From assembly GCF_014651515.1 (NCBI RefSeq), contig NZ_BMXA01000002.1, forward strand, positions 186,001 to 250,000: a stretch of DNA of 64,000 nt, written 5' to 3'. This DNA is from Arenicella chitinivorans. GTDB taxonomy: Bacteria; Pseudomonadota; Gammaproteobacteria; Arenicellales; Arenicellaceae. Below the pieces are notes generated by a model. It ran no database searches, was not told where the DNA came from, and worked only from the letters and a program-made list of their open reading frames with translations. Each line of letters opens with the position of its first letter. Positions within the stretch are counted from its first letter, which is position 1. Both the position numbers and the translations under genes were made by a program. Of the stretch, positions 51,588 through 62,200 are shown piece after piece.

Positions 51588-53153
51588 TTATTTTTTGGCA
51601 GCACGTTTGCTTGCCTTCTTAGTGGATTTTTTCTTGCTCGACGTGGTTTTTTTGGAAACACGCTTTTTGCTGCTAACCTTTTGACTGACTTTCTTGGTCG
51701 GTGTGTTGTCCGCTTTGGTGTCCATTGCTTGGACTGCGGCGGCACTTAAGTCTGAGAAACTTTCACGAATGCACTGCATAAAAAAGTCGACGTCCGGCAT
51801 GGTGCGTCGGCAGGAGGTCGCGCTGAATGACATCCGTCCGTCATAGCTGGTCACGGCGATAAACAATCCCATGCGGTCGGCTAGCGGACCGAGTCCCATT
51901 TGATGAACCAGTTTTGCGCCATTCATATACACCGGAACTTGCGGTCCAGGTACATTCGAAATGCACACATTGGTCATTCGACCAGCCATTTCAGAGCGCA
52001 TCATCAAGCGCGCTGCGAGTAATTGCGTACTGGCCGGAATATGGCGAGTAACGTCGGTCATTAAACGGGCTGAAATGCCTTTGCGAGCGGCTTTCTGTTC
52101 TCGGGTTTCCGCATGAATCGCCGCCAGTCGCTCGACTGGGTCAGCGATATCTGTGCGCAATAAGGGCGACATGGTGCTGATGTTATTCCCGGGATGGTCA
52201 GTCTCTGACAGACTCCCTTTCGAAGCACGCACATTCACTGGCACGAAAGCTCGCAGGGACTCTGAAGGCAGTTCTTTATGATGACCAAGGTACTTGCGCA
52301 ACGCGCCCGAACAGATTGCCAATACCATGTCATTGATCGTACAGCCTTTGACCAGTCCCCGCAGTGGCTTAAATTCTTCCAATGAAAAAGACGTCGAATC
52401 AAACACACGATGCGGCGATGTCTCGAGATTAAAGCGTGTGATTGGTACCGTGGTTTTGGCTTCCTGCTGCTTCTCAGTGATCTGGCGTTTGACTTGCTGC
52501 ACAATGCCTGGCGCATAACGCATAAACGAATTTGCCACTTGCATTGGTGAGCGCACGTAGTTGATTAAGCCGCGCGCCGACATCTGAAACGGGGTTGGTT
52601 TCTCATAGCGATTCGAGTTGACCCGCTGTTTAACCGGCATCACCGGCGTGCCTTTTTGGTCGATGTCCATCAGGCCGCCAAAAAAGTTGACGATTGCCAT
52701 ACCATCCGCGGCTGCATGGTGAATTTTAGTTGCCACCGCATACGCTCCGCTCGGGATGCCGGGCACGTTATCGATTCCCTCGATGACGTACATCTCCCAG
52801 GGCGCGCGCTGCATATCCAGAGGGCGAGAATGAAAGCGTGCTAAGTGAATGCACAGTTGGCGCCAGTCAGCAGGGTGAGGCAGGCGGCCATGACGAATGT
52901 GATACTCAATATCGAAGTGCTCATCATCGACCCAGTATGGGTAGTCGAGTTCCAGCGGCACATGGTAGATACGACGCTTGTATATCGGCGACGTGTGTAA
53001 ACGGCTGCGTACGTGTTCAATAATTTCTTTGAAACGTACCGTGCCGCTCGGTGCCGTAGACGGGTCGAAAATGGCCACCGAGGTGACTTGAGACAAACTC
53101 TTGTTGGTCTCCATGTATAAGAACTGAGCGTCTTGCGCGGAGAGCTGTTGCAT
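51588..53153 (-). CDS. Wax ester synthase/diacylglycerol acyltransferase (WS/DGAT)
   Basis: A 521-residue acyltransferase that makes triacylglycerol or wax esters from acyl-CoA and diacylglycerol or fatty alcohol. The HHxxxDG catalytic motif is present as HHAAADG near residue 145, and the C-terminal PLADRMGLFIAVTSYDGRMSF domain is typical. The protein begins QQLSAQDAQFLYMET, as in WS/DGATs. From about residue 474 there is an unusual Lys/Ser/Thr-rich tail. Next to the divergent HAD-PlsC/plsB/gpsA operon, it completes a route to triacylglycerol. Confidence 0.92.
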   Translation of the reverse strand: MQQLSAQDAQFLYMETNKSLSQVTSVAIFDPSTAPSGTVRFKEIIEHVRSRLHTSPIYKRRIYHVPLELDYPYWVDDEHFDIEYHIRHGRLPHPADWRQLCIHLARFHSRPLDMQRAPWEMYVIEGIDNVPGIPSGAYAVATKIHHAAADGMAIVNFFGGLMDIDQKGTPVMPVKQRVNSNRYEKPTPFQMSARGLINYVRSPMQVANSFMRYAPGIVQQVKRQITEKQQEAKTTVPITRFNLETSPHRVFDSTSFSLEEFKPLRGLVKGCTINDMVLAICSGALRKYLGHHKELPSESLRAFVPVNVRASKGSLSETDHPGNNISTMSPLLRTDIADPVERLAAIHAETREQKAARKGISARLMTDVTRHIPASTQLLAARLMMRSEMAGRMTNVCISNVPGPQVPVYMNGAKLVHQMGLGPLADRMGLFIAVTSYDGRMSFSATSCRRTMPDVDFFMQCIRESFSDLSAAAVQAMDTKADNTPTKKVSQKVSSKKRVSKKTTSSKKKSTKKASKRAAKK

Positions 53154-53333
53154 GAGTAGTGATCGGTTGATGATGGTCAGACCTCAATCTTACTCCAAAA
53201 TGCGGACCGCTTGCGAACTCTGAAGGGACGTGGGCCAAATACCGCACACGGTCGTTCTTGTAAATACGCTGGGTTGCGGTAGTATTGGATCAACGTCAAA
53301 TTAAAACGCTACCAACGTGCCTTGAGGGCATGC

Positions 53334-55118
53334 ATGAATCTCTATAGCAAAGTTACCAAAGAAGTAGATGCAGCGCCGGAAGGACCTCACATCGGGGCTT
53401 TCTTTGATTTTGATGGAACAGTTATCTATGGCTATTCCGCGTTTACGTATTTGCGCGAGCAAATCAAGCGTGGTGATGTGACGCCCAAGCAGCTGCTGGA
53501 ACTGGTGCGTGTAATGTCTGATTTTGGACTGGGAAATATGGGTTTCTCAGGGTTAATGGCGGTGGCGTCACAGTATTTATCGGGGATTGACGAAGCGGAG
53601 TACCTAGCCTTCGCCGACAGTCTGTATAAGAATCATATTGCAAAACTTATCTATCCAGAGTCTCGGGCCCTCATCGAGGCGCATTTGCGCAAAGGCCATA
53701 CGGTTGCATTGATTTCTGCTGCGACGCCGTACCAGGTCATGCCGGCAGCGAAAGAGCTTGGTATAGACAATGTGTTTTGCACGCATCTAGAAGTGATTAA
53801 TGGTAAGTTTACTGGCGCGGTCATTAAGCCAACGTGCTATGGCATGGGCAAAGTTGATGCGGCTGAAAAATTGATTGATTCACATGGTGTGGATATTCGT
53901 CAAAGTTTCTTTTACAGCGACAGTGATGAAGACATCCAGTTACTTGAATTTGTCGGTCGTCCGCGCCCGCTAAACCCGAATAAGCGGCTGCGCCGTATCG
54001 CCAGTGGACGTGGTTGGCCAGTGCAAGATTTCAACAGTCGTGGCAGTGCCTCAATTTTTGACTACGCACGTACCTTTGCCACCCAGATGAGCATGATTAC
54101 GTCGTTTGCGGCTGGAATCCCGATCTACGCATTGACGGGTTCGATGAACAAGACGCGCAATTTTTCGACGTCGTTATTTGCCGATACAGCATGCGCGTTG
54201 ACCGGAATTGAACTGGATGTCACCGGCGAAGAGCATGCCTGGTCGAATCGGCCATGCGTGTTTGTGTTTAACCATCAAAGTCAGGCGGACGTGATCATTC
54301 TACCGACCTTGCTGCGCCGTGACTTGGCGGGCGTCGGTAAAAAAGAAATCGGTGATGTCCCGGTCCTCGGTAAGCTTATGCAACTTGGTGGCACGGTGCT
54401 GATCGATCGCGAGAATTCGAAGTCCGCGCGTGACGCCATGAAACCACTGGTGGATGTGCTGCAAAAAGAGGGCCGGTCAGTATGCATCGCACCCGAGGGG
54501 ACTCGATCTACTTCAACCAACCTTGGACGCTTTAAGAAAGGCGCGTTCCACCTGGCCATGCAGGCCGGTGTGCCGATAGTGCCAATCGTGATTCACAACG
54601 CCATTGACGTGGCACCACGTGGGCAGTATGTGTTTCGTGCTGCCACGGTCAAGGTGACGGTGCTGCCGCCGGTTGATACCCGTCGCTGGAAGGCCAGTAC
54701 TATGAATCAGCACGTCGAACAAGTACGCGATATGTTCTTGGTCGAGCTGGATCAGATGCGCTTTCAACCAGACCGTAAAGAGTCTATGCAGGCTGCGGAG
54801 CGCGCTGCTAAATTGCGCGCACAGGCACGGCAGCGTGCACTGGAATTAAATGCTCAGCGCACTGCCGATGAGGCATTGACGACCAGCACTGGTCCTATCA
54901 ATGAATCGCAGCCAAGGTCAAAAACAACGCGTAAGAAAACCTCGCTTAAAGGTTCAACAAGGCAGACCAAAGTAAGCGACGTTGAGCAGAGTGCGGCGGT
55001 TACCAATGGACTCGATGTTGGTGCGACTACCGCAATCGCATCCGCTAACCCTGCGCCGCGACGCCGGCGTAAAAAGCGACCCGCAGTGAAGGTGTCTGCA
55101 CGCACACTGGAACCATAG
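53334..55118 (+). CDS. HAD-IB phosphatase fused to 1-acyl-glycerol-3-phosphate acyltransferase (PlsC)
   Basis: A 594-residue fusion from ATG 53334. The N-terminal part (residues 15-225) is a SerB-like HAD-IB hydrolase with the nucleophile motif FFDFDGTVIYGYS (Asp25/Asp27) and a late FFYSDSDEDIQL. The C-terminal part is PlsC-type with NHQSQAD (near 312) and APEGTRS (near 385). The likely sequence is sn-2 acylation followed by phosphate removal, giving diacylglycerol, though which substrate the HAD domain uses is unproven. A basic tail (about 482-594) is rich in Arg/Lys/Ala. Mycobacterium tuberculosis Rv2483c has the same domain order and sits between a plsB and a WS/DGAT gene. Confidence 0.9.
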   Translation: MNLYSKVTKEVDAAPEGPHIGAFFDFDGTVIYGYSAFTYLREQIKRGDVTPKQLLELVRVMSDFGLGNMGFSGLMAVASQYLSGIDEAEYLAFADSLYKNHIAKLIYPESRALIEAHLRKGHTVALISAATPYQVMPAAKELGIDNVFCTHLEVINGKFTGAVIKPTCYGMGKVDAAEKLIDSHGVDIRQSFFYSDSDEDIQLLEFVGRPRPLNPNKRLRRIASGRGWPVQDFNSRGSASIFDYARTFATQMSMITSFAAGIPIYALTGSMNKTRNFSTSLFADTACALTGIELDVTGEEHAWSNRPCVFVFNHQSQADVIILPTLLRRDLAGVGKKEIGDVPVLGKLMQLGGTVLIDRENSKSARDAMKPLVDVLQKEGRSVCIAPEGTRSTSTNLGRFKKGAFHLAMQAGVPIVPIVIHNAIDVAPRGQYVFRAATVKVTVLPPVDTRRWKASTMNQHVEQVRDMFLVELDQMRFQPDRKESMQAAERAAKLRAQARQRALELNAQRTADEALTTSTGPINESQPRSKTTRKKTSLKGSTRQTKVSDVEQSAAVTNGLDVGATTAIASANPAPRRRRKKRPAVKVSARTLEP

Positions 55119-55130
55119 TCGGGTCGATGC

Positions 55131-57437
55131 ATGAGTAGCAATCCCTGGCAAAAAATCAAGGCCGAGCAAGTTCTGTTTGTAATCGATGCGGCACATGCGG
55201 TCGAAGAACAGCTGCTGTTAGAGTGGCTCAGTAATACTAAATCACAGATAGGCTATGCCGGTACGGTGAGTCATTGTGTGGTACCGATTGTGAGCGACCC
55301 GGAAAATATTCCGACTGAGGGTTTGAATATGGCCTTGCAGGTCAGTGACGAAACCTTAGTCGTGCCTGTGCGTGTGGTTTGGAAAACCATGCTCGACAAC
55401 AGCAATCACGGGCCGCGTTGGCGTGATTTGCTGCGCGGTAACCCTCGTAGGCCGGGGTTACGGCGGGCACAAAAGATACTCGACGACGATCCTTCGCGTG
55501 CGTTTTGCATTATGGGCAAGCCTGCGACGCTGGCAGATCTGAATGCTCGCTATGCTGCACGACGAGAAATAGCCAGCGTCAATGAAAACTTGGCGGACTA
55601 CGTTGCCGAGCAGGCCAGTCTGGCACTTGAGGTGGCCGAACGACGTTTACGCGGTACGCGCTACAAAGTACCTCGCCAAGTATCCAAGCAGGTACGCGCA
55701 AGTGACCGCTACAAAGTCGGTATTCAGGCGATTGCCACGTCGACCGGGGAGTCAGAACAGGCGCTGCGACAAAAGGCGCTGACCTATTTCAAAGAGCTGG
55801 TGGCCTTACCGCATAACTTCTGGCAAGACGTTGCCGCGTCTTTTAATCGGTGGATTATTTCACTCGGCTATGAAAACAAGCTGGTGATCGATCTGGAGAA
55901 GCTGGAAACCTATCGCACCATCGTTCGCGAGCATCCGACGGCGTTGCTATGGACTCATAAAACGCATATGGATGGCGTGACGATGCAGTCTGTCCTATTT
56001 GAAAACGATTTTCCACCACCGCATATCATGGGTGGTATCAACATGGCATTTGCTGGTGTTGGTTTTTTGGCTCGCCGTTCAGGAGCGATCTTTATTCGAC
56101 GTTCGTTCCAAGACAACCCGCTGTACAAGTTGGTGTTGCGTAGCTACCTGGCATACCTATTGGAGAAGCGCTTCCCGCTGACCTGGTCATTTGAGGGTAC
56201 ACGATCTCGCGTCGGAAAGCTTATGCCGCCCAAATACGGTATGTTGAAATATGTGATGGAGGCCATGCAAGACTCGGATGCCGATGACCTGCATATCATC
56301 CCTGTGGCCATCAACTACGACATGAATAACGACGTTAAGGACTATGCCGCAGAACAGGCCGGGGGGATTAAACGCCCTGAGTCGCTGAGCTGGTTTATTT
56401 CATATCTGCGGCGTATGCGCCAACCTTTAGGTCGTATCTACGTGGATTTCGGCGACCCCGTTATCGTCAATAAAGCGGCCTATAACAAAGACCCTTTGGC
56501 ATTGCAGCGCACGGCGTTTCAGGTTGGCGTTGAAGTCAATCGGGTGACGCCCATTACGCTCACCGCCTTGATGTCGATGTCTTTGCTCGGTGCAGCACCG
56601 AGAGCGCAGACCATAGAGGAAATGCAGGACGATATGGAGGCGCTACGCGCTTGGTCATATTCGCGCGACATCAAATTCACCAGCGATTTCGACGACGATA
56701 ACCAGCAACGCATGCTTGAGCTGATCGACAATATGGTCAGCTCCGGCTTGATCAACCGTTATGATGAAGGGCCCGAGACCGTCTATGCCGTGGCCAACGA
56801 CCAACAGGTAATGGCAAGTTATTACCGCAATACCATTGTGCACCACTTTGTGTCCAAGGCGATTGCGGAGATGAGCTTGCTGGAAGCCCTAAATCAACCT
56901 GATAACAAGCTGGCGGCTTTTTGGCGCGAGGCAAACTACCTCAAAGACATGTTCAAGTTTGAGTTTTTCTATGCACCAACGGAGCAATTTCAAGCTGGCA
57001 TTCGAGCCGAATTGGCGCATTTTGAGCCGGACTGGGAAGCCCGTATCGAGGAGACCGATTTTATTGCTAACTTATTGCGCACCATGCGCCCTTTGGTTGC
57101 ACACTGTTGTTTAAAGCCGTACCTGGAAGCATACCGGATCGTGGCGGATGTATTCAGTCGGCTTGACGCACACGAGACTTTGGATGAAAAAGCGCTGCTG
57201 TCTGCGGCGTTTCGGTATGGTCGTCAGGCCTATATGCAGCGACGTATTTCCAGCAAAGCATCAATCGGCGAAATTTTATTTAAAAATGGGTTTAAACTAC
57301 TCGACAGTTACGGCTTGGTAGCGCCTGGTGGTGAGGCCCTAAAAGAGCAACGTAAACAAATCAGTAAAGAGTTGCGCATTCGTGCGCATCGAATTGAAAG
57401 AATAAGAGCATTAGCCATGCCGAATGATCTGGATTAA
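55131..57437 (+). CDS. plsB: PlsB-like glycerol-3-phosphate 1-O-acyltransferase
   Basis: A 768-residue membrane-associated acyltransferase that acylates the sn-1 position of glycerol-3-phosphate using acyl-CoA or acyl-ACP. The HxxxxD motif is HKTHMD (about residue 275), followed by INMAFAGVGFLARRSGAIFIRR, FEGTRSR (about residue 353) and PVAINYD, matching E. coli PlsB blocks. The length is close to the E. coli enzyme (807). It sits 12 bp after the HAD-PlsC gene and 12 bp before gpsA. It resembles mycobacterial PlsB2. Confidence 0.92.
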   Translation: MSSNPWQKIKAEQVLFVIDAAHAVEEQLLLEWLSNTKSQIGYAGTVSHCVVPIVSDPENIPTEGLNMALQVSDETLVVPVRVVWKTMLDNSNHGPRWRDLLRGNPRRPGLRRAQKILDDDPSRAFCIMGKPATLADLNARYAARREIASVNENLADYVAEQASLALEVAERRLRGTRYKVPRQVSKQVRASDRYKVGIQAIATSTGESEQALRQKALTYFKELVALPHNFWQDVAASFNRWIISLGYENKLVIDLEKLETYRTIVREHPTALLWTHKTHMDGVTMQSVLFENDFPPPHIMGGINMAFAGVGFLARRSGAIFIRRSFQDNPLYKLVLRSYLAYLLEKRFPLTWSFEGTRSRVGKLMPPKYGMLKYVMEAMQDSDADDLHIIPVAINYDMNNDVKDYAAEQAGGIKRPESLSWFISYLRRMRQPLGRIYVDFGDPVIVNKAAYNKDPLALQRTAFQVGVEVNRVTPITLTALMSMSLLGAAPRAQTIEEMQDDMEALRAWSYSRDIKFTSDFDDDNQQRMLELIDNMVSSGLINRYDEGPETVYAVANDQQVMASYYRNTIVHHFVSKAIAEMSLLEALNQPDNKLAAFWREANYLKDMFKFEFFYAPTEQFQAGIRAELAHFEPDWEARIEETDFIANLLRTMRPLVAHCCLKPYLEAYRIVADVFSRLDAHETLDEKALLSAAFRYGRQAYMQRRISSKASIGEILFKNGFKLLDSYGLVAPGGEALKEQRKQISKELRIRAHRIERIRALAMPNDLD

Positions 57438-57449
57438 GGAGACTCGACG

Positions 57450-58454
57450 GTGAGTAAACTCAAAGTTGGTTTGATTGGTGGTGGTTCTTGGGGAACCGCT
57501 GTCGCGTCGTTGATCGCGAAAAATACCGATGTCTCGTTATGGGCTCGGAGCAAAGAAACCGTCACTGAAATCAATAAACGTCATACGAATAAGAAGTACT
57601 TACCCGACGCGGTATTGCCATCGAACTTGGTGGCACATACTGACTTACGCGCCGTTGTCTCTGTGGCCGACGTGCTGGTCATGGGCGTGCCTTCGAATTC
57701 GTTCCGCGACGTATTAAAACAATTGCGCCCTTTTGTACGCCCTTGGATTCCGATCATTAGTCTTACCAAAGGGTTGGAAAGTGGCACTGATTTAAGAATG
57801 ACTGAGGTGATTCAGGGTGAATTGCCCGGCCATCCGGTTGGTGTATTGACCGGACCAAATCTAGCGCGTGAGATCATGGCGGGGCAGGCAGCAGCCAGCG
57901 TCATTGCGATGGTGGATGATATCATCGTGCAAGAGCTGCAGAAGATCTTCAACAGTGGTTTGTTCCGGGTCTATACCAATGATGATGTTATTGGCTGTGA
58001 GTTAGGTGGCGTGCTGAAAAATATCATCGCCATCGCGGTTGGTATGGGAATCGGCTTGGGTGCTGGCGACAATACCCGTTCTGCGCTCATCACACGTGGG
58101 CTTGCTGAGATCACGCGTTTAGGCGTGGCGATGGGCGGGCGCGCAGAAACATTTTCTGGCCTGACCGGCATGGGCGATATGTTGGCCACATGCATCAGTG
58201 CGCAAAGCCGGAACCACCATGTTGGTGTGGAGCTGGGTAAAGGACGGCATATTGAGGACATTATTAACGACATGGTGATGGTGGCTGAAGGCGTCAAAAG
58301 TGCACCGACGGTGGTTAAACTGGCCGCACGCTACGGTGTCGAGATGCCTATTGCGCACGATGTGCACGAGGTGATTGCCGGGCGTCGAACCGCAGAGCAG
58401 GCATTCTATGGTTTGTTAAAGCGTAAGGTCGGCGCTGAGATTGAATCGGATTAA
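57450..58454 (+). CDS. gpsA: GpsA, glycerol-3-phosphate dehydrogenase [NAD(P)+]
   Basis: A 334-residue cytoplasmic enzyme that reduces dihydroxyacetone phosphate to glycerol-3-phosphate, the substrate of the PlsB gene just upstream. It has the Rossmann motif GLIGGGSWGTAVAS, ISLTKGLESG, LTGPNLAREI, the catalytic lysine region LGGVLKNIIAIA and AGDNTRSALITRGLAEITRLG. GTG start with AAGGAG upstream, 12 bp after plsB. Confidence 0.96.
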   Translation: MSKLKVGLIGGGSWGTAVASLIAKNTDVSLWARSKETVTEINKRHTNKKYLPDAVLPSNLVAHTDLRAVVSVADVLVMGVPSNSFRDVLKQLRPFVRPWIPIISLTKGLESGTDLRMTEVIQGELPGHPVGVLTGPNLAREIMAGQAAASVIAMVDDIIVQELQKIFNSGLFRVYTNDDVIGCELGGVLKNIIAIAVGMGIGLGAGDNTRSALITRGLAEITRLGVAMGGRAETFSGLTGMGDMLATCISAQSRNHHVGVELGKGRHIEDIINDMVMVAEGVKSAPTVVKLAARYGVEMPIAHDVHEVIAGRRTAEQAFYGLLKRKVGAEIESD

Positions 58455-58596
58455 ATATTGTTCGTAGTCACTGGATCGAAACGCCATAGTCAGTATACTT
58501 GCGCCATTCCAAAGACGAGGCCGAGTGGCTGCTATTGCATGTAATCCGGTTATCGTCAACTGACTCAATGTGCACGGTTTGCTAAACAAGGCGTGC

Positions 58597-58629
58597 GGTG
58601 CTTTAGGACAAAGCACCAACCTAATTTTT
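58597..58629 (+). terminator. Hairpin with short U-tract between gpsA and the lipoprotein gene
   Basis: GGTGCTTT and AAAGCACC form a perfect 8-bp stem with a 5-nt loop, followed after 6 nt by ATTTTT. It lies only 24 bp before the ATG at 58641 and has no Shine-Dalgarno behind it, so it may terminate gpsA transcripts or act as a leader structure for the lipoprotein. Confidence 0.5.
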
Positions 58630-58640
58630 GTATAAATATT

Positions 58641-59177
58641 ATGGCTTTCAAAAATAAAGTGCTGCCCGCGCTGATGCCTTTGATGCTGCTGTCAGCCTGT
58701 CTGGATGGTCGCACCGGTGGAGCGCATTCATTGCCCGACTTGGACGGTATCTATGTTGGGAATTGGCAAGCCGCGTCGCAGTTCGAATCTGACGCGGTAT
58801 CTAAAAAAGTGCTCGACAGTAATGTCATTATCCACGGCAACAGTGTCACTGTCACCGATGGTCAGTTCGTGGCCACAGGTAGATTGCGTTCGGATCAGAA
58901 CTTTGAAGCGACCACTGGACCGCACTTCTCCTTACAGGATGATGATACGCGCTGCACCGGTAAACTGGTGTTCTCCGGTTCGGTCGATACTGCCGTAAAC
59001 GACCTCGATGTCGAAGCTATTGTGGTCGGAAAAACGCAAGGTTCGCTGAATTGTGTGGCGGACGGTGTGCCGATTGTGGCCACCTTAAGTGGCCATTTTG
59101 AGTCTGTCAAACAGCAGACCATCAGCAAGATCTTCGTGCCAACAGTGAGCTTGCTGGACTTGCTAAAACACGTATAG
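58641..59177 (+). CDS. Lipoprotein of unknown function
   Basis: A 178-residue protein from ATG 58641, preferred over the in-frame upstream ATG at 58593 because a lipoprotein signal starts here (MAFKNKVLPALMPLMLLSAC; lipobox LSAC at residue 20). The mature part is beta-rich: GIYVGNWQAAS, VIIHGNSVTVTDGQF, CTGKLVFSGSV and a conserved-looking C...C pair, like lipocalin-fold or similar small outer-membrane lipoproteins. No ribosome-binding site is visible in the AT-rich leader. No family recognised. Confidence 0.75.
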   Translation: MAFKNKVLPALMPLMLLSACLDGRTGGAHSLPDLDGIYVGNWQAASQFESDAVSKKVLDSNVIIHGNSVTVTDGQFVATGRLRSDQNFEATTGPHFSLQDDDTRCTGKLVFSGSVDTAVNDLDVEAIVVGKTQGSLNCVADGVPIVATLSGHFESVKQQTISKIFVPTVSLLDLLKHV

Positions 59178-59232
59178 GCAACGCCCAGCCTCTCTAGGCG
59201 GCGGCCGTCTTTGACCTAAGAGTCCGTCCTGA

Positions 59233-62200
59233 TCAGCTGGACGGAAGCCCGGCGACCGCATGACGCGAAATATCACTAGGTTGGTCATTCCACCACAGTC
59301 CGATGCGGTGGAAAATCAGGTAGTTAACTGGAATCACGACCAATGTGATCAAGGTGGCAAATAAAATGCCAAAGCCTAACGACACCGCCATCGGCACCAG
59401 CGCTTGAGATTGGGTGTCGCTGGTGACCATGAGGGGTAATAACCCAACGAAGGTAGTGAGCGACGTCAGCATTACCGGTCGAAACCGAACCTCACCTGCG
59501 GTTAGAACTGCCTCCATTATGTGAACCCCTTTGGCACGCTGCTGATTAATGTAATCAACTAGGACTAGGCTGTCGTTGACCACGATCCCGGTGAGTGCCA
59601 ACACGCCCATGATACTGAGCATTGAGAAGGGCAGCCCCATTATGATGTGACCGATAATCGCACCGACGATGGCCAGCGGGATGATCGACATCACGATAAA
59701 CGGCTGTGAAAACGATTTAAATGGAATCGCCAGTAATGCGTAAATCATGATAATGACCAACATGAAGCCCAGCGCGAAGCTCGCATTGGTTTCACGTTGA
59801 TTCTCAGCCTCGCCATCCATGCTGTAACTCAAGCTTGGCTCTTGGGCGAACATTTGGTCTAGAAATTCGGTCAAGTCACGACGGATGATTTCCACATCAT
59901 AATTCGACTTATCTAGATTGGCGCTGACCGTGACTGTACGTCGCTGGCGGTCACGATAAACTGCTGAGGGGCTAGTGCTCGGGTGCAGCTCGGCCAGTTG
60001 TGACAATGGAATCGTACGGTCGCTGTTGCCGACGCTGATCGGCATGTTTTCCACATCATTCATCGATGAACGATATTCCAGAGGATAGCGAACCATGACC
60101 TTAAGCTCATCCTGGCCACGTTGAATGCGTTGTGCTTCAAAACCAAACACCGCTTGCCGCACTTGTGACGAGATTGCAGACAGCGACAAGCCCAAGGAAT
60201 CGGCTAACGGCGTGAGCTCAATTTGGACTTCTTCCTTACCAGAAGAAAAGTTGTCCTGAAGGTCATACACACCGGGATATTGTTTCAGGTATTCGCGAAT
60301 CTCATCGACTCGCAGCGCAAGGCGTTCATCATCATTGCCATAAATCGCCACGGAAATGGGTCGACCAAAATCACCAAAGGTGGAGGATAAGCTGAATTGC
60401 TCGGCACCGGGAATGTCGCCAACGCGTTGTCGAAGTCTTTCTTGTACTTCGGTGATTGAAAAGTCCTCAGGGCGATTCTCACTCGTTTCGACTTCAATGA
60501 TCACGATGCCTTTGTTGGTGCCGAAAGAAGGCGCGCCAGTGCCACCATCTAAAGTCAGCCCAGAAACCGAGATAACGTATTTGAACAAGGATTCACCGGT
60601 CTCGGGATTGACGTATTCCTCTGATAGCTCATTCGCCTGCTTCACAATGTGGTGTATATGCTCTTTGGTCGTGTCATAGCCGGTGGTACTCGGCATTGTC
60701 AAGCGGACATAGATGGCGTCGTCGACAAATTCCGGGGCAAAAGCAAAGCGAACCCAGCCGGTGCTAATTAACACGATGACTACGAAAAAGATACAAACCG
60801 CACTGACCACGGTAATCGTCTTATTGAACACGCAGCTATTCAAAAACGGCCGGTAGATGCGAATAATGGCGTTTTCAAAACCGCGTGAAAAATTCTGTTG
60901 CGTCCGTCCGAGCCAATTAATCTGATTCTCATCACGCGCCTTAATCGTGCTCATATGGGCAGGGAGGATAAGCTTGGATTCAATCAGCGAAAAGGCCAAT
61001 ACGGGGATCACAACCAAGGGGATTTGCTTTGCGAAAGTCGACAAAGCGCCTTCCACTGCCAACAGTGGAGCAAAGGCAATCATGGTTGTCACCACACCGA
61101 ACGTCACAGGCACTGCGACCTCCTTAGTACCAAACACGGCAGCCTGGTCAGGCGGCATTCCAGCGCGCATGTGCCGGTATATGTTCTCGCCAGTGACAAT
61201 CGCGTCGTCTACCACGATTCCCAGTACAATCAGAAACGCAAACATGGTCAGCATATTGAGCGACAGTCCCAATATGGGCATCATTGCAAAGGCGCCGAGA
61301 AAACATACCGGGATCCCGATGCCAACCCAAAGCGCCACAGCAGGGCGTAAAAACAGGGCCAATAGAATCATCACCAGCACGCCACCTTGCCAGGCACTTT
61401 TGATCAGCGTTGATAATCGACTTTCAACGACTTTGGCAGTCTCGCCATAGGTGCCGAGTTTGGCACCAGTGGGCAGGTTTGGTTGATACTCGGTGATGAA
61501 TTGTTTGACGCGTTCCGAAATGTCGATGGTGCTCTGCTTGCCGACGCGATAGGCCTCGAAGGTAATCGCATCTTCGCCATTGTACTGGGTCTCCACTTGC
61601 ACCAGTTGATAGCCATCAACCACGCGGGCGATGTCTTCTAGGTACACTACGCGATCACCAGAGTTGGTCACCGGAATTCGTCGGAATTCTGCCGCTTGAT
61701 AGGCCTGGCCATTACTTCGAACCAAGATGTCACCGTCTCGCGTTTTCAGGTTGCCTGCTGAGATATCCACGGAGTTTCGCTGAATCGCTTGACCGATGTC
61801 AGCTAAGGTCAGGTTGTACTGCTCCAGAGTGTGCGGTGCCACCTCAATGTGGATCTCGCGCGGTGGGGCCTGCAATTGGCCGACTTGGGTCACGCCGTCG
61901 ACCCGCAACAGTGCTTCACGTGCGTCGGACGCTGTTTGATAAAGCTCATCGTAGGTCAGCTCTGAGCCATAGACTGCCAGCCCGATGACCTGAATCGGGA
62001 CATCTGCGATCTGAATGATCGGGCGTTCCGCATCCTGCGGTAAGGTGGACAGCGCGTCCACGCGGATTTTAACGTCGCTCAGAATTTCCTGGTCGTCGTA
62101 ACCTCCTTCGATCTGAGCGAACACCATGGACATTGCTTCGGCCGAGCGAGAGGTGATTTTCTCGATACCTTCGATGTCAGAAATGGCTTCTTCAATGCGG

